Assembly: GCA_000317655.1 (NCBI GenBank)
Contig: CP003940.1
Coordinates: 1,240,001 to 1,304,000, forward strand
Length of the DNA stretch: 64,000 nucleotides
Source of the DNA: Cyanobacterium stanieri PCC 7202
Lineage (GTDB): Bacteria > Cyanobacteriota > Cyanobacteriia > Cyanobacteriales > Cyanobacteriaceae
Direction of reading: 5' to 3'
The translations under genes and the position numbers were made by a program. How positions within the stretch are numbered: the first letter of the stretch is position 1; the number at the start of each line of letters is the position of its first letter. The notes below the pieces were generated by a model. That model made no database searches, had not been told where the DNA came from, and saw only the letters and a program-made list of their open reading frames with translations. This document shows, in pieces, positions 36,621 through 45,314 of this stretch.

Positions 36621-37505
36621 ATGAGTAAAATCAAAATTGGTGGTGTCGAACATTTTTATCAGTTAAGCACCCCCCCTGATCAAAATTCATCCCCTCCTAC
36701 CCTTGTTTTTATCCATGGATGGCTTCTCAGTTGCAAATATTGGCAACCCCTCATGCACCAACTTCAAGACCAATATCCCTGTTTAGCTTATGATTTAAAA
36801 GGTTTTGGTAATTCCCCTGTCAACCTCGGTAGTTATGATGGTTCTGCTTTTAGTCTCAAAAGCTATGCCCACGATTTACAAGAATTATTATCTGCCCTCA
36901 ATATTAAACGCGCTTGGTTAGTGGGTCATTCCTTGGGGGGTAGTGTTGCCATTTGGGGTGCTGATTTATGCCCTTCGGTGGTGGAGGGAGTTATCTGTAT
37001 CAATGCAGGGGGTGGCATTTATCTTAAAGAAGAATTTGAACAATTTAGGGGTGCCGGGGAAAAAATGGTCAAGTTTCGCCGAGAGTGGTTGAGTTATATT
37101 CCTTTCCTTGATGTGGCTTTTTCTCGCATGATGGTTAAAAAACCCCTGCCCCTTTTATGGGGTAAACAACGGTTAAAAGACTTTTTACAGGCTCAAGAAC
37201 AGGCTGCGATCGCCTCTTTATTACAATCTACCACAGAAGAACAGGTTCACTACTTACCCCAAATAGTTGCCCGTCTTTCTCAACCCCTCCACTTCATCGC
37301 AGGAAAACAAGATAAAGTGATGGAACCCAAATACGTCAAACATCTAGCCAGTTTTCATGAACTATTTAAGAACCATCAAAATAACGTTTGTGAACTGGAT
37401 AACTGTGGACATTTTGCCATGTTGGAACAAACAGAATTAGTACAGAAACAAATTTTAACAATTCTTGAAAAATACGAACATAATCAAAATAAAGTGTTAC
37501 CATAA
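36621..37505 (+). CDS. Alpha/beta-fold hydrolase, GHSLGG type
   Basis: The 294-residue hydrolase has the oxyanion HG motif (FIHGWLLSCKYW), nucleophile Ser104 in GHSLGG, acid in AGKQDKVMEP and His in DNCGHFAMLEQ. No signal peptide is seen. It is more distant from the two GNSxG hydrolases elsewhere in this window. The substrate is unknown. It starts about 60 bp after the 60-residue gene and may be co-transcribed with it. Confidence 0.88.
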   Translation: MSKIKIGGVEHFYQLSTPPDQNSSPPTLVFIHGWLLSCKYWQPLMHQLQDQYPCLAYDLKGFGNSPVNLGSYDGSAFSLKSYAHDLQELLSALNIKRAWLVGHSLGGSVAIWGADLCPSVVEGVICINAGGGIYLKEEFEQFRGAGEKMVKFRREWLSYIPFLDVAFSRMMVKKPLPLLWGKQRLKDFLQAQEQAAIASLLQSTTEEQVHYLPQIVARLSQPLHFIAGKQDKVMEPKYVKHLASFHELFKNHQNNVCELDNCGHFAMLEQTELVQKQILTILEKYEHNQNKVLP

Positions 37506-37856
37506 TGGGGAGTCTTATCAAAAATTAGATCTTAAGCCAGACTAAATAAATAAAGAATGATACAAATAACGTTCTCTCCACTGCTAGGGCTTCAACAACT
37601 AAGCCTCACCAATTATTTTAAGCCCCAAGCTGTATTGAAACTTTTGTTATTTTTTAGAAAGAAAGCCAAGATCAAGGAAAAAATTTACTCATCAATATTT
37701 GTGGCTTAAACCAATTCTATTTTATTTAAAGGGTTCAGAAATTAGTTACAATATACTATTTAAACCTAGTTCTGTTCGCCCAAAATTTCCCCTCGGAAAT
37801 TATCGTTTACTATTACCGTAAAAAATTTGATCTTTAGCAATGTTAAGGGAAAGTCT
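37506..37856. other. 351-bp leader region before DUF6679
   Basis: No gene is supported. The frame can be extended to an ATG at 37827, but I place the start at 37857. The rest is AT-rich and may hold the promoter and a long leader. No riboswitch motif was recognised. Confidence 0.5.
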
Positions 37857-38162
37857 ATGCTAGACCGCAAGATTTATCAAATGTACAAAGAAGGTTGTGA
37901 TGTCTCTGTTTTCTTGCGGGATCAACAACGATGGATTGAAGATGCGCAAATCATCGGGATTGAAGGAGATGTCGTAACTATTCGTTATGAAATGGATGAA
38001 GATTACGAAAATAGTTCTTGGGAGGAGTTTGTTCGTTTAGAAAGCATTGGTGCCGTTAGTCGCAAACTCGCCTGTGTACCTCGGGGCAACACAGAAATTA
38101 ATGTTTCGGAAGATTGCCCCGAGGCCGAACAAATTTATCCCCGTCGTCAAGATCAAGAATAG
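37857..38162 (+). CDS. DUF6679 family protein
   Basis: The 101-residue protein starts MLDRKIYQMYKEGCDVSVFL and continues QQRWIEDAQIIGIEGDVVTI, SSWEEFVRLESIGAVSRKLA and CVPRGNTEINVSEDCPEAE, the DUF6679 pattern found across cyanobacteria. I start it at 37857 because the family begins MLxRKIY and AGGGA lies upstream; the ATG 30 bp earlier adds unlike residues. The function is unknown. It is followed by a hairpin terminator and then rnd. Confidence 0.85.
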   Translation: MLDRKIYQMYKEGCDVSVFLRDQQRWIEDAQIIGIEGDVVTIRYEMDEDYENSSWEEFVRLESIGAVSRKLACVPRGNTEINVSEDCPEAEQIYPRRQDQE

Positions 38163-38196
38163 GTCATTGACAATTGATAATTGAGCGTTGAAAATT

Positions 38197-38223
38197 AAGG
38201 GAGTTGATTTATTCAACTCCTTT
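38197..38223 (+). terminator. Hairpin after DUF6679
   Basis: AAGGGAGTTGA and TCAACTCCTTT pair around a five-base loop, 35 bp after the stop. It is a likely intrinsic terminator, though the T-run is short. Confidence 0.7.
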
Positions 38224-38246
38224 GACACTCATCGGGATAATATTAA

Positions 38247-38876
38247 ATGTCTTTAGATAATTTTTTGGTTTGCGAGGAAGATTTACCTCTCAATATTTTT
38301 GAGCAATACTATCAAAGCGATGTTCTCGCCATTGATACCGAAACTATGGGTTTAGTTCCTCAGCGCGATCGCCTCTGCTTGGTTCAACTGTGCGATCGCC
38401 AAGGTTTTGTGACCGCCATTCGCATCAAAAAAAATCAAACCCAAGCTCCTAATCTCGTTAAACTATTAGAAGCGCAACATATCACCAAAATTTTCCACTT
38501 TGCCCGTTTTGACGTAGCCCAATTTTTATACACCTTTGGAGCAAAAACAGAGCCGATATTCTGTACCAAGGTAGCGAGTAAAATGGCAAGGACTTACTCC
38601 TCTAGCCATGGCTTAAAAACCATCGTCCAAGAATTAGAAGGTATAGAACTAGATAAGAAGGCTCAAAGCTCAGACTGGGGAAATGTTGCCAGTCTTTCTC
38701 CTGCACAGTTAAGCTATGCCGCCAATGATGTGCGTTATCTTATTCCCATGAGGGAAAAATTAATCGCCATGCTAGAAAGGGAAGAGCGTTGGGATTTGGC
38801 GAAAAGATGTATTGACACTATTTCCCTATTCGTAGAACTAGATTTAAACTATTACAAAGATATTTTTGAACATTAA
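38247..38876 (+). CDS. rnd: Ribonuclease D family 3'-5' exonuclease
   Basis: The 209-residue protein is a DEDDy exonuclease. Exo I is AIDTETMGL (Asp30, Glu32), exo II is KIFHFARFDVAQFL and exo III is QLSYAANDVRYLIPM with the Tyr-x3-Asp. It lacks the HRDC domains of E. coli RNase D, as is usual for the short cyanobacterial form. It trims tRNA or other RNA 3' ends. A strong bidirectional hairpin follows. Confidence 0.9.
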   Translation: MSLDNFLVCEEDLPLNIFEQYYQSDVLAIDTETMGLVPQRDRLCLVQLCDRQGFVTAIRIKKNQTQAPNLVKLLEAQHITKIFHFARFDVAQFLYTFGAKTEPIFCTKVASKMARTYSSSHGLKTIVQELEGIELDKKAQSSDWGNVASLSPAQLSYAANDVRYLIPMREKLIAMLEREERWDLAKRCIDTISLFVELDLNYYKDIFEH

Positions 38877-38879
38877 AAA

Positions 38880-38905
38880 AAATCCCCCACGTTGGGGGAT
38901 TTTGG
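38880..38905. terminator. Bidirectional terminator between rnd and the next gene
   Basis: The stem AATCCCCCA / TTGGGGGATT is flanked by A-runs and T-runs between two convergent genes. Confidence 0.85.
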
Positions 38906-38914
38906 GGATAAAAC

Positions 38915-39421
38915 TTAAATCGAGCAAGTGTTGCTATAGCACCAACGGAAGAGATTACCTACCAATAGATATTTAATTGCTTCTAATACCCAATAACCTT
39001 CGTGCCAAGAAACCATTTGATGGGGCATTTCGGTACTGGCACTAAATTGATTGATGGATAAACCCCAAGCGCTCATCTGGGGGATAAAAACATAGGTATA
39101 TGCCAAGGCGATTAGTAGTAATAAATTGGCGAATACCAAGAAAATAGTTTGTCTTTGTTCGGGGAATTGATGATTAAAATAAAATACCAGAGACACCGTT
39201 AACACCAAAGCCGCACAAATTACCTCGATGCGGTTGAACACTCCAAAAACGAGGAAACCTACCGTAGCAAAGCCTCCATCATTCATCATCCCACTTACCG
39301 ATAAACTGGGAATTAATACAAAATCTAAAAATAAACTGGTACTGAGCCAAAATCCCAAGGTACAAAGAATAATCGCATTCCAGTTTAAATCTTTATTGAC
39401 TACCCTAGAAATTATGTTCAT
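38915..39421 (-). CDS. Four-helix membrane protein, DUF4149-like
   Basis: The 168-residue protein has four hydrophobic segments (about residues 15-37, 52-75, 78-105 and 140-160) with small polar loops. An early FWLSTSLFLDFVLIPSL and the overall length resemble DUF4149-type membrane proteins, but I am not sure of the family. No catalytic motif is visible. It is convergent with rnd across a shared terminator. Confidence 0.65.
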   Translation of the reverse strand: MNIISRVVNKDLNWNAIILCTLGFWLSTSLFLDFVLIPSLSVSGMMNDGGFATVGFLVFGVFNRIEVICAALVLTVSLVFYFNHQFPEQRQTIFLVFANLLLLIALAYTYVFIPQMSAWGLSINQFSASTEMPHQMVSWHEGYWVLEAIKYLLVGNLFRWCYSNTCSI

Positions 39422-39578
39422 AATAATAATACCTATTTTTATCTATATTTCTAGGATAACTTACCCTCTAGCTCACTTACATTAAGTATTCTAAATTTTT
39501 TTCTTAAGTTTAATTAAGCTATGCTTTAGTTATTTTTACTTATATTTTTCGCTGTAAATTAACTTTTGTTTATTTTTG

Positions 39579-40763
39579 TTATCGTCTTGTAATATTTGCT
39601 CCTGATTTATATATTTCTATTAACTTAAGGGCGATCGCACTCCAACTATATTTCTGCTGTGCTAGGTTAAAACCATTAATTCCCCTTGTGTGTCTTTCCT
39701 GCTTATCTTCGAGGGCAAGGATTAACTTTTGTAATAAATCATCCTCATCCAGACGACATACCCATCCTGCCCGTGCCTTCTGGATTTCCTGATAGATATA
39801 GACTTGATCTGAAATTATAACAGGAGTATTAAAGGCGATCGCTTCTACCACCGCAATGCCAAAATTTTCATAAAAAGAAGGAAGTAAAAACAAATCCGCT
39901 TTTTGCAGTAAAGCCACCTTATCATCCCCCGTCACAAATCCTGTAACCGTACTATGGGCAGACAAACTAGAAGAAGTAACTCTCTGGGCGATGCTTCTTT
40001 CATACTCCCTATCTTGAGGATTTGCCCCTGCCAAAACAAAATGAAAATCATATCCCTGATTCAACAACCTTTCAAGGGCAGGAATTAAAAAATTTAGACC
40101 CTTTTTCGGTTCAATGCGAGACATAAACAACAATAACGGTTTATCAGACGGTATGCCATACTTACCATATATAAAATTATCATCTATGGGGCGATCGATA
40201 ATTTTGACCCCCAAAGGCACCACCAAACGATTTATATTTGCCCCAAAATCATCAGAAACATCCGCCTCCTGCCCACTGGTAAAATGAACCCCCACACTAC
40301 CCCTGAGATTGGGTTTTTCCAACAAATTACCATAGATATATTTTAAACCCTGCTTTTTTCTTAAATCCTTCGGGTCTAAAGTTCCTAGAGGACGTAATAT
40401 ATAAGGTAAACCCTTCCAACGACAAATAGAAGCCGCCATAGTCGTCACAGGGGAAAACAAAGCATGGATATGTGCCACATCATAATCATCACCATGCACC
40501 CATAACCAGCGCAACAAATCCAAAGAAAACTTATAACGGCGAAAAGGAGAACAATTAAAATAAATAATCTGATAACCATCCCTTTGTACCACCGACTGCA
40601 AAGGTACATCCAAAGGGGGTTGCCCTTGATCACCATTGGCATTAGTTGTGATAATAGTCACATCCTGCCCTTGTTTTGCCAAAGCCTCACATAAATCTAA
40701 AATCACCTGTGAAGGGCCACCATAAACCAAAGAGATAGCAGGTATAATTTGTAAAATTTTCAT
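39579..40763 (-). CDS. GT4-family glycosyltransferase
   Basis: The 394-residue retaining GT-B enzyme has an N-terminal half starting MKILQIIPAISLVYGGPSQV and a C-terminal half with FMSRIEPKKGLNFLIPAL and the E-x7-E motif in SFYENFGIAVVEAIAFNTPV. It probably adds a sugar to a polysaccharide or lipid-linked oligosaccharide in the cytoplasm. It lies 19 bp downstream of another GT4 gene on the same strand, so the two likely form an operon. Together with gmd they suggest deoxyhexose-containing exopolysaccharide. Confidence 0.9.
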   Translation of the reverse strand: MKILQIIPAISLVYGGPSQVILDLCEALAKQGQDVTIITTNANGDQGQPPLDVPLQSVVQRDGYQIIYFNCSPFRRYKFSLDLLRWLWVHGDDYDVAHIHALFSPVTTMAASICRWKGLPYILRPLGTLDPKDLRKKQGLKYIYGNLLEKPNLRGSVGVHFTSGQEADVSDDFGANINRLVVPLGVKIIDRPIDDNFIYGKYGIPSDKPLLLFMSRIEPKKGLNFLIPALERLLNQGYDFHFVLAGANPQDREYERSIAQRVTSSSLSAHSTVTGFVTGDDKVALLQKADLFLLPSFYENFGIAVVEAIAFNTPVIISDQVYIYQEIQKARAGWVCRLDEDDLLQKLILALEDKQERHTRGINGFNLAQQKYSWSAIALKLIEIYKSGANITRR

Positions 40764-40782
40764 AAAATTAATTCAAATAATC

Positions 40783-41970
40783 TTAGTTACCCCTTACTTT
40801 TTCGCCCAAAACCTGCCCATAAAACTCTAATAAATCCCTTGCCAAAGCCTTATTAGTGTATTTTGCCATGGTTTTTTGATAACCCTTTTCTGCTAACTCC
40901 CTAGCCAAATCAGGATTATTCATTAACTGCTCAAGACAATCTTTTAAACCCTGATCATTTTTCTCCTGAAACACCAATCCATCATCCCCAATCACATAGG
41001 GAATTTCTCCCGAATCAGAACCAATTACAGGCACTTTACAAGCCATAGCCTCTATTAAAACATGACCAAATTGTTCTTTCCAGCCCTTGGCGGAAATGGT
41101 TTTGAAAGTGTCATCGGTTTCCGAAGGCAATACCAAAGTATCCATCAAATTTATATAACGAGGTACTTGATCATGAGCAACACTAGGAATAATAATTAAA
41201 TTATCTTTTAATCCTAAAGCTGTAATTTCTGAGATAATTTTTTCTTCTAATTCTCCCCTGCCTAATAGTAATAATTTCCAGTTTTTATTACTTAATTTAC
41301 TCACCGCTTTGATGAGGGTTAAAATACCTTTTTCCCTAACAAATCTACCCACAAAACCGATGACAAAATCATCATTTTTTATAGCTAATTCTGCTTTTAA
41401 ATTAGGCTCAGGTTGAGGAGAAAATAACATCTCATCAATACCCAAATTAGGGGCTACTATGGATTTCCCATCATAACCATGATCCCTAATAATATCCAAT
41501 GCCTCTTGATTTCCAGCAATGAAACCATCGGTATTATTAAGATTAAATTTCTCTAGCCAACTAAAAGGAAATTTTAGATCGTAGGGGATATTCCACCAAG
41601 TGAAAAAAAAGTTTTTTGCCTTCAGTTTCAGTAGTTTGTTGAGAATGATTAACTGAGCATAAGCAAAAGATTTTATACCTTGTTCTACATGAATAATATC
41701 GGGTTGAAAATCCTTGAGAAAATCAATAATCTCTATGCCAAAGGTCAATAAACCTTGGTGATTTTGACTATAATTGGAAATAGGAACTATTTTAAAATTA
41801 CCTTCATCTTTAAATTCAGGTCTGACAATTTTATTTTGTACCCCCCCCGGATTCCAAACTTTAGGCACAACCACCCTAACTTGAATCTGAGGGCTAATTT
41901 TGGCTAATTCCCTTAATTTCTCACAATTGAGATCTACTATATAGGAATGTCCCACTATTAATATATTCAT
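40783..41970 (-). CDS. GT4-family glycosyltransferase
   Basis: The 395-residue enzyme starts MNILIVGHSYIVDLNCEKLR and has the GT4 donor-binding core (FVGRFVREKGILTLIKAVSK, EQFGHVLIEAMACKVPVIGS, DGLVFQEKND). It is a retaining glycosyltransferase for an unknown cytoplasmic acceptor. It is the first gene of a two-gene operon with the GT4 at 39579-40763. No signal peptide or membrane helix is seen. Confidence 0.9.
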   Translation of the reverse strand: MNILIVGHSYIVDLNCEKLRELAKISPQIQVRVVVPKVWNPGGVQNKIVRPEFKDEGNFKIVPISNYSQNHQGLLTFGIEIIDFLKDFQPDIIHVEQGIKSFAYAQLIILNKLLKLKAKNFFFTWWNIPYDLKFPFSWLEKFNLNNTDGFIAGNQEALDIIRDHGYDGKSIVAPNLGIDEMLFSPQPEPNLKAELAIKNDDFVIGFVGRFVREKGILTLIKAVSKLSNKNWKLLLLGRGELEEKIISEITALGLKDNLIIIPSVAHDQVPRYINLMDTLVLPSETDDTFKTISAKGWKEQFGHVLIEAMACKVPVIGSDSGEIPYVIGDDGLVFQEKNDQGLKDCLEQLMNNPDLARELAEKGYQKTMAKYTNKALARDLLEFYGQVLGEKVRGN

Positions 41971-42044
41971 GATAATGGCAATTATTGATAATGCTTAATC
42001 AAATCATAGTGGAAAACCAAAAATATTAACAAATTTGGGGTTAA

Positions 42045-42317
42045 TTATTCAGTTTTTGAAGCTGTGTTGTCGTTGGGGGTAGGAACTTTTTCCTCTTCTT
42101 TACCAGATTCTATTTGAGCATTCATAGAAATAGTTTCTTCGATTTGTTGAGCTTCTTTTTTAAACTCGTCTTGAAACTCTTTAGAGGCATCTTGAAAACC
42201 TTTGAGGGTTTTTCCTAAAGTTCTACCGATTTCGGGTAGTTTTTTGGGACCAAAAACCAAAAGAGCCACCACAAAAATTACAATCATCTCAGGAAGTCCG
42301 ATGCCAAAAACATTCAT
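42045..42317 (-). CDS. tatA: Twin-arginine translocase subunit TatA/E
   Basis: The 90-residue protein has one N-terminal membrane helix (GLPEMIVIFVVALLVFGPKK), the FGPKKLPEIGR hinge and an amphipathic helix (TLGKTLKGFQDASKEF), then a charged tail. It forms the pore for folded proteins crossing the thylakoid or plasma membrane. One PstS-like protein in this window (60420) carries a candidate Tat signal. It lies 73 bp downstream of psbH on the same strand. Confidence 0.92.
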   Translation of the reverse strand: MNVFGIGLPEMIVIFVVALLVFGPKKLPEIGRTLGKTLKGFQDASKEFQDEFKKEAQQIEETISMNAQIESGKEEEKVPTPNDNTASKTE

Positions 42318-42390
42318 AATAATATTTTTTTTCTTAACTAAAGAGTCTTCTGTAAATCAACAATCAACCTTATACGAAATTGAGAAACAA

Positions 42391-42594
42391 TTATCTTCCC
42401 AAACTTGACCAATCAACAGTGACACCATCAAGGATGAGAGAAGAGTTATAAATTTGTAAAATGATCAACAAGAATACTAAAAACAGAAGCATGAAAACAC
42501 CCATTAGAGGGGTGGTACTCCAACCGGGGGCTACTTTCCCGTATTCGGAGTTAAGGGGTTTGAGTAAATCGCCTAAAGGGGTACGTTGTGACAT
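42391..42594 (-). CDS. psbH: Photosystem II reaction centre protein H
   Basis: The 67-residue protein matches PsbH in length and sequence ([20 protein letters not shown], then the single helix [20 protein letters not shown]). It stabilises photosystem II and binds near CP47 in thylakoids. psbN, which is often next to it in cyanobacteria, was not found in the 106-bp upstream gap. Confidence 0.95.
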   Translation of the reverse strand: MSQRTPLGDLLKPLNSEYGKVAPGWSTTPLMGVFMLLFLVFLLIILQIYNSSLILDGVTVDWSSLGR

Positions 42595-42700
42595 ATTGAA
42601 TCTTATATATATTTTTATTTTTTCTATTGTCTTTTTGACAAGATGATTATAGCAAAATATGGGGGTATTTTTTGCAATCGAATCTATGACTGACTTGATT

Positions 42701-43771
42701 TTAGCTCATATTATGCTGGACGCTGTGACGGATATAGGCTTGATCTTTTACGGGTTCTCCTGTTTGAGTTTTTAAACCGAAGGCTTCTAAATCTGCGTCA
42801 ACCATGAGGGCGACTAATTCGGGGAAGGTAACAGAGGGTTTCCAGCCAAGGACTTCTTTTGATTTTGTAGGATCTCCTATCAATAAGTCAACTTCGGCGG
42901 GGCGTAAATAGCGTTCGTCAAAGCGCACATAATCTTCCCATTTTAGGTTTACGTAGTTGAAGGCTAGTTCTAAAAATTCTTTGACGGAGTGGGTTTCTCC
43001 TGTGGCGATGACGTAGTCATCGGGTTTTTCTTGTTGTAACATTAGCCACATGGCAACTACATAATCTTTGGCATAGCCCCAATCTCTTTTGGAGTCGAGG
43101 TTTCCTAAGTATAATTCTTTTTGTTGTCCTGCCACGATACGGGCGATCGCCCTTGTAATTTTACGAGTGACAAAGGTTTCTCCACGGCGGGGGCTTTCAT
43201 GGTTAAAGAGGATACCATTACAAGCGAACATATTATAGGATTCCCGATGGTTGACAGTTTGCCAATGGGCGTAAACTTTGGCACAAGCATAGGGGCTACG
43301 GGGATAAAAAGGAGTGGTTTCTTTTTGAGGAATTTCCACCACTTTCCCAAACATTTCCGATGAACCTGCCTGATAATATTTTACCTGGGTATCATGGTAA
43401 TTTTGATAGTCTCGGATGGCTTCTAAAAGTCGGAGAGAACCCATAGCGACGGTATCTACAGTAAATTCAGGGGCATCAAAACTAACTCTGACATGGGATT
43501 GAGCGCCAAGATTGTAAACCTCATGGGGTTGTACTTCTTCCAAAATTCTTCTGAGGGTAGTACCATCGGTTAAATCTCCATAATGCAAAAATAATTGAGC
43601 ATCAGGCTGATGGGGATCTTGATAAATGTGATCAATTCTGTCAGTATTAAATGTAGAAGTACGACGAATAATGCCATGTACTTCATAGCCTTTACTTAAA
43701 AGTAACTCGGCTAAATAAGAACCATCTTGCCCTGTAATTCCTGTAATTAGTGCCTTGGTGCGGTTTTCCAT
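42701..43771 (-). CDS. gmd: GDP-mannose 4,6-dehydratase
   Basis: The 356-residue short-chain dehydrogenase has the nucleotide loop [32 protein letters not shown] and the catalytic Tyr-x3-Lys in [12 protein letters not shown], with [20 protein letters not shown] as in Gmd. It converts GDP-mannose to GDP-4-keto-6-deoxymannose, the precursor of GDP-fucose or rhamnose. The next enzyme (fucose synthase) is not in this window. It probably feeds the nearby glycosyltransferases. Confidence 0.94.
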   Translation of the reverse strand: MENRTKALITGITGQDGSYLAELLLSKGYEVHGIIRRTSTFNTDRIDHIYQDPHQPDAQLFLHYGDLTDGTTLRRILEEVQPHEVYNLGAQSHVRVSFDAPEFTVDTVAMGSLRLLEAIRDYQNYHDTQVKYYQAGSSEMFGKVVEIPQKETTPFYPRSPYACAKVYAHWQTVNHRESYNMFACNGILFNHESPRRGETFVTRKITRAIARIVAGQQKELYLGNLDSKRDWGYAKDYVVAMWLMLQQEKPDDYVIATGETHSVKEFLELAFNYVNLKWEDYVRFDERYLRPAEVDLLIGDPTKSKEVLGWKPSVTFPELVALMVDADLEAFGLKTQTGEPVKDQAYIRHSVQHNMS

Positions 43772-43969
43772 TTTAGTTTTATTAATAGTGAATCATCAAA
43801 CAAATGGACGGTGAAAAATTAATAACGTCTGTCCATCAAGTATATACAGCAATCTTAGTTTGTGTTCAGAAATTTCCCCCCTAAATGAGGGGTAATCAAC
43901 GCCATCATTTTTGACGATTTATCGAGGAATGCTATACTTCTGCAATTCTACATGGTAAATTTGAAATTC

Positions 43970-45166
43970 TCAATTATCTGGCAACTGATATTGAGAAACA
44001 ATCTTTTTGGCATAACTAGGCACATGGGCATCTAATTTTTCAGGATAGTTACGCTTAACGTATAGATAATTGCGAGTGAAATGGGAATCGATGGAAAATC
44101 TGGCATATTCCAACCCTTGAGGCCCTACTTTTTCGATGACAACTCCCATCAATTTCGCTGCCCACATGGGTAGTGTAACCCCTTTATCATAGGCAGGGAT
44201 GCTATTTTGTACTGCCTGTTTACGGTTTCCCTTGGACATCACAGGCTGGGTTTTAAGTTGATCTTGTACTAAATCTAACATCTCTTTTCCTGTATCGTTT
44301 CTAACCACAATCCATTGCCAACCAAAAGGCGAACCCATATAACCCACCACCAAATCGGCGAGGGAGTTGACATAGTCAAAACAAGTCATACAAGAGGGGG
44401 CAAATACATCTTTTAATTGATTGGTTTTTAAGCCGAAAAAGGGTACTTTTTCTACCCTGCCATCTTCATGTTTAAAATGAACTCGAAAATCCTGCATAAA
44501 TTCATAAGCTACCACGGTATCGGGGGAGTCGCTGGTGGTGTCTAAAAATTTTTGTAATCCTTCACGGGTAACGTTATCAACGCAAGGAGTACCTAAAACA
44601 TAGAGTTTTTCTAAGCCTAATTTGTCTTCTACTTCTCGTAAGGCTTGAATTTGACATCCTACCCCAATCACTAGCAATCGTTTCATACCTGATTGTTCAA
44701 TTTGTTCTAACACTGATAGGTTAGGAGATAGGGTGGGTTTATTTACCCTTGCCCCCAAGATTTCCTCGGTGGTGGTGGCAATAATAGGTTTAGGTTGAAA
44801 ACGATCATTTTCGCTGTTTTGAACGCATACAACCCCTTCTACAAGTCCCTCTGTTAACATTTTACAGGCGATCGCACTTACAATCCCTGTCCATTGCGCC
44901 CCTGCGATGGGTTCTTTTTTCTGGGCAGTAATCATCTCCTGATATACTCCAAAATAGAGATCATTTTCGTTATCTAAATCGCGCGATCGCCCATGGGCTT
45001 GGGTTTCCAACTCCGCAATCTGTTGATGAATAAAAGCACAGGCTTCCTTGACATAGTGGATATAGTAGGTATCGCACAATCCACACTCACTACACAATTC
45101 CTTTGCAGGGCGACGACTGCCCGGTTTGAGGGCTTTGGCTTTCTTATGGCTCGTAGTTGCAGACAT
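43970..45166 (-). CDS. bciB: F420H2-dehydrogenase beta-like ferredoxin oxidoreductase, BciB/HCAR type
   Basis: The 398-residue protein has the CSECGLCDTYY Fe-S motif, LVIGVGCQIQALREV and YVLGTPCVDNVT, then FAPSCMTCFDYVNSLADLVV. This is the family of ferredoxin-dependent divinyl (proto)chlorophyllide 8-vinyl reductase (Synechocystis Slr1923) and plant 7-hydroxymethyl-chlorophyll reductase. In cyanobacteria it usually makes monovinyl chlorophyll. Acting on another chlorophyll step is possible. It is encoded alone. Confidence 0.88.
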   Translation of the reverse strand: MSATTSHKKAKALKPGSRRPAKELCSECGLCDTYYIHYVKEACAFIHQQIAELETQAHGRSRDLDNENDLYFGVYQEMITAQKKEPIAGAQWTGIVSAIACKMLTEGLVEGVVCVQNSENDRFQPKPIIATTTEEILGARVNKPTLSPNLSVLEQIEQSGMKRLLVIGVGCQIQALREVEDKLGLEKLYVLGTPCVDNVTREGLQKFLDTTSDSPDTVVAYEFMQDFRVHFKHEDGRVEKVPFFGLKTNQLKDVFAPSCMTCFDYVNSLADLVVGYMGSPFGWQWIVVRNDTGKEMLDLVQDQLKTQPVMSKGNRKQAVQNSIPAYDKGVTLPMWAAKLMGVVIEKVGPQGLEYARFSIDSHFTRNYLYVKRNYPEKLDAHVPSYAKKIVSQYQLPDN

Positions 45167-45285
45167 TTAATTTATTAAATTGAGTTATCTTATAGCTTTT
45201 CTCTTTATTTTAACCAACCGAGGACCATGGAGAATTGATAATAAAAGAAATTATCTGTCAGGTTTTGATAACCCCAAATCAAAAA

Positions 45286-45302
45286 GGTGGGCTATGCCCA
45301 CC
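45286..45302. repeat. Palindrome GGTGGGC-TAT-GCCCACC
   Basis: It has the same 7-bp arms as the copies at 1094 and 15298, with a TAT loop. It lies just past the GH57 gene end and beyond the bciB start. Confidence 0.75.
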
Positions 45303-45314
45303 ACAACACAACAA

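Noticed and set aside
42595-42700. psbN next to psbH
   Set aside because: The gap is too short for psbN and contains no matching sequence.
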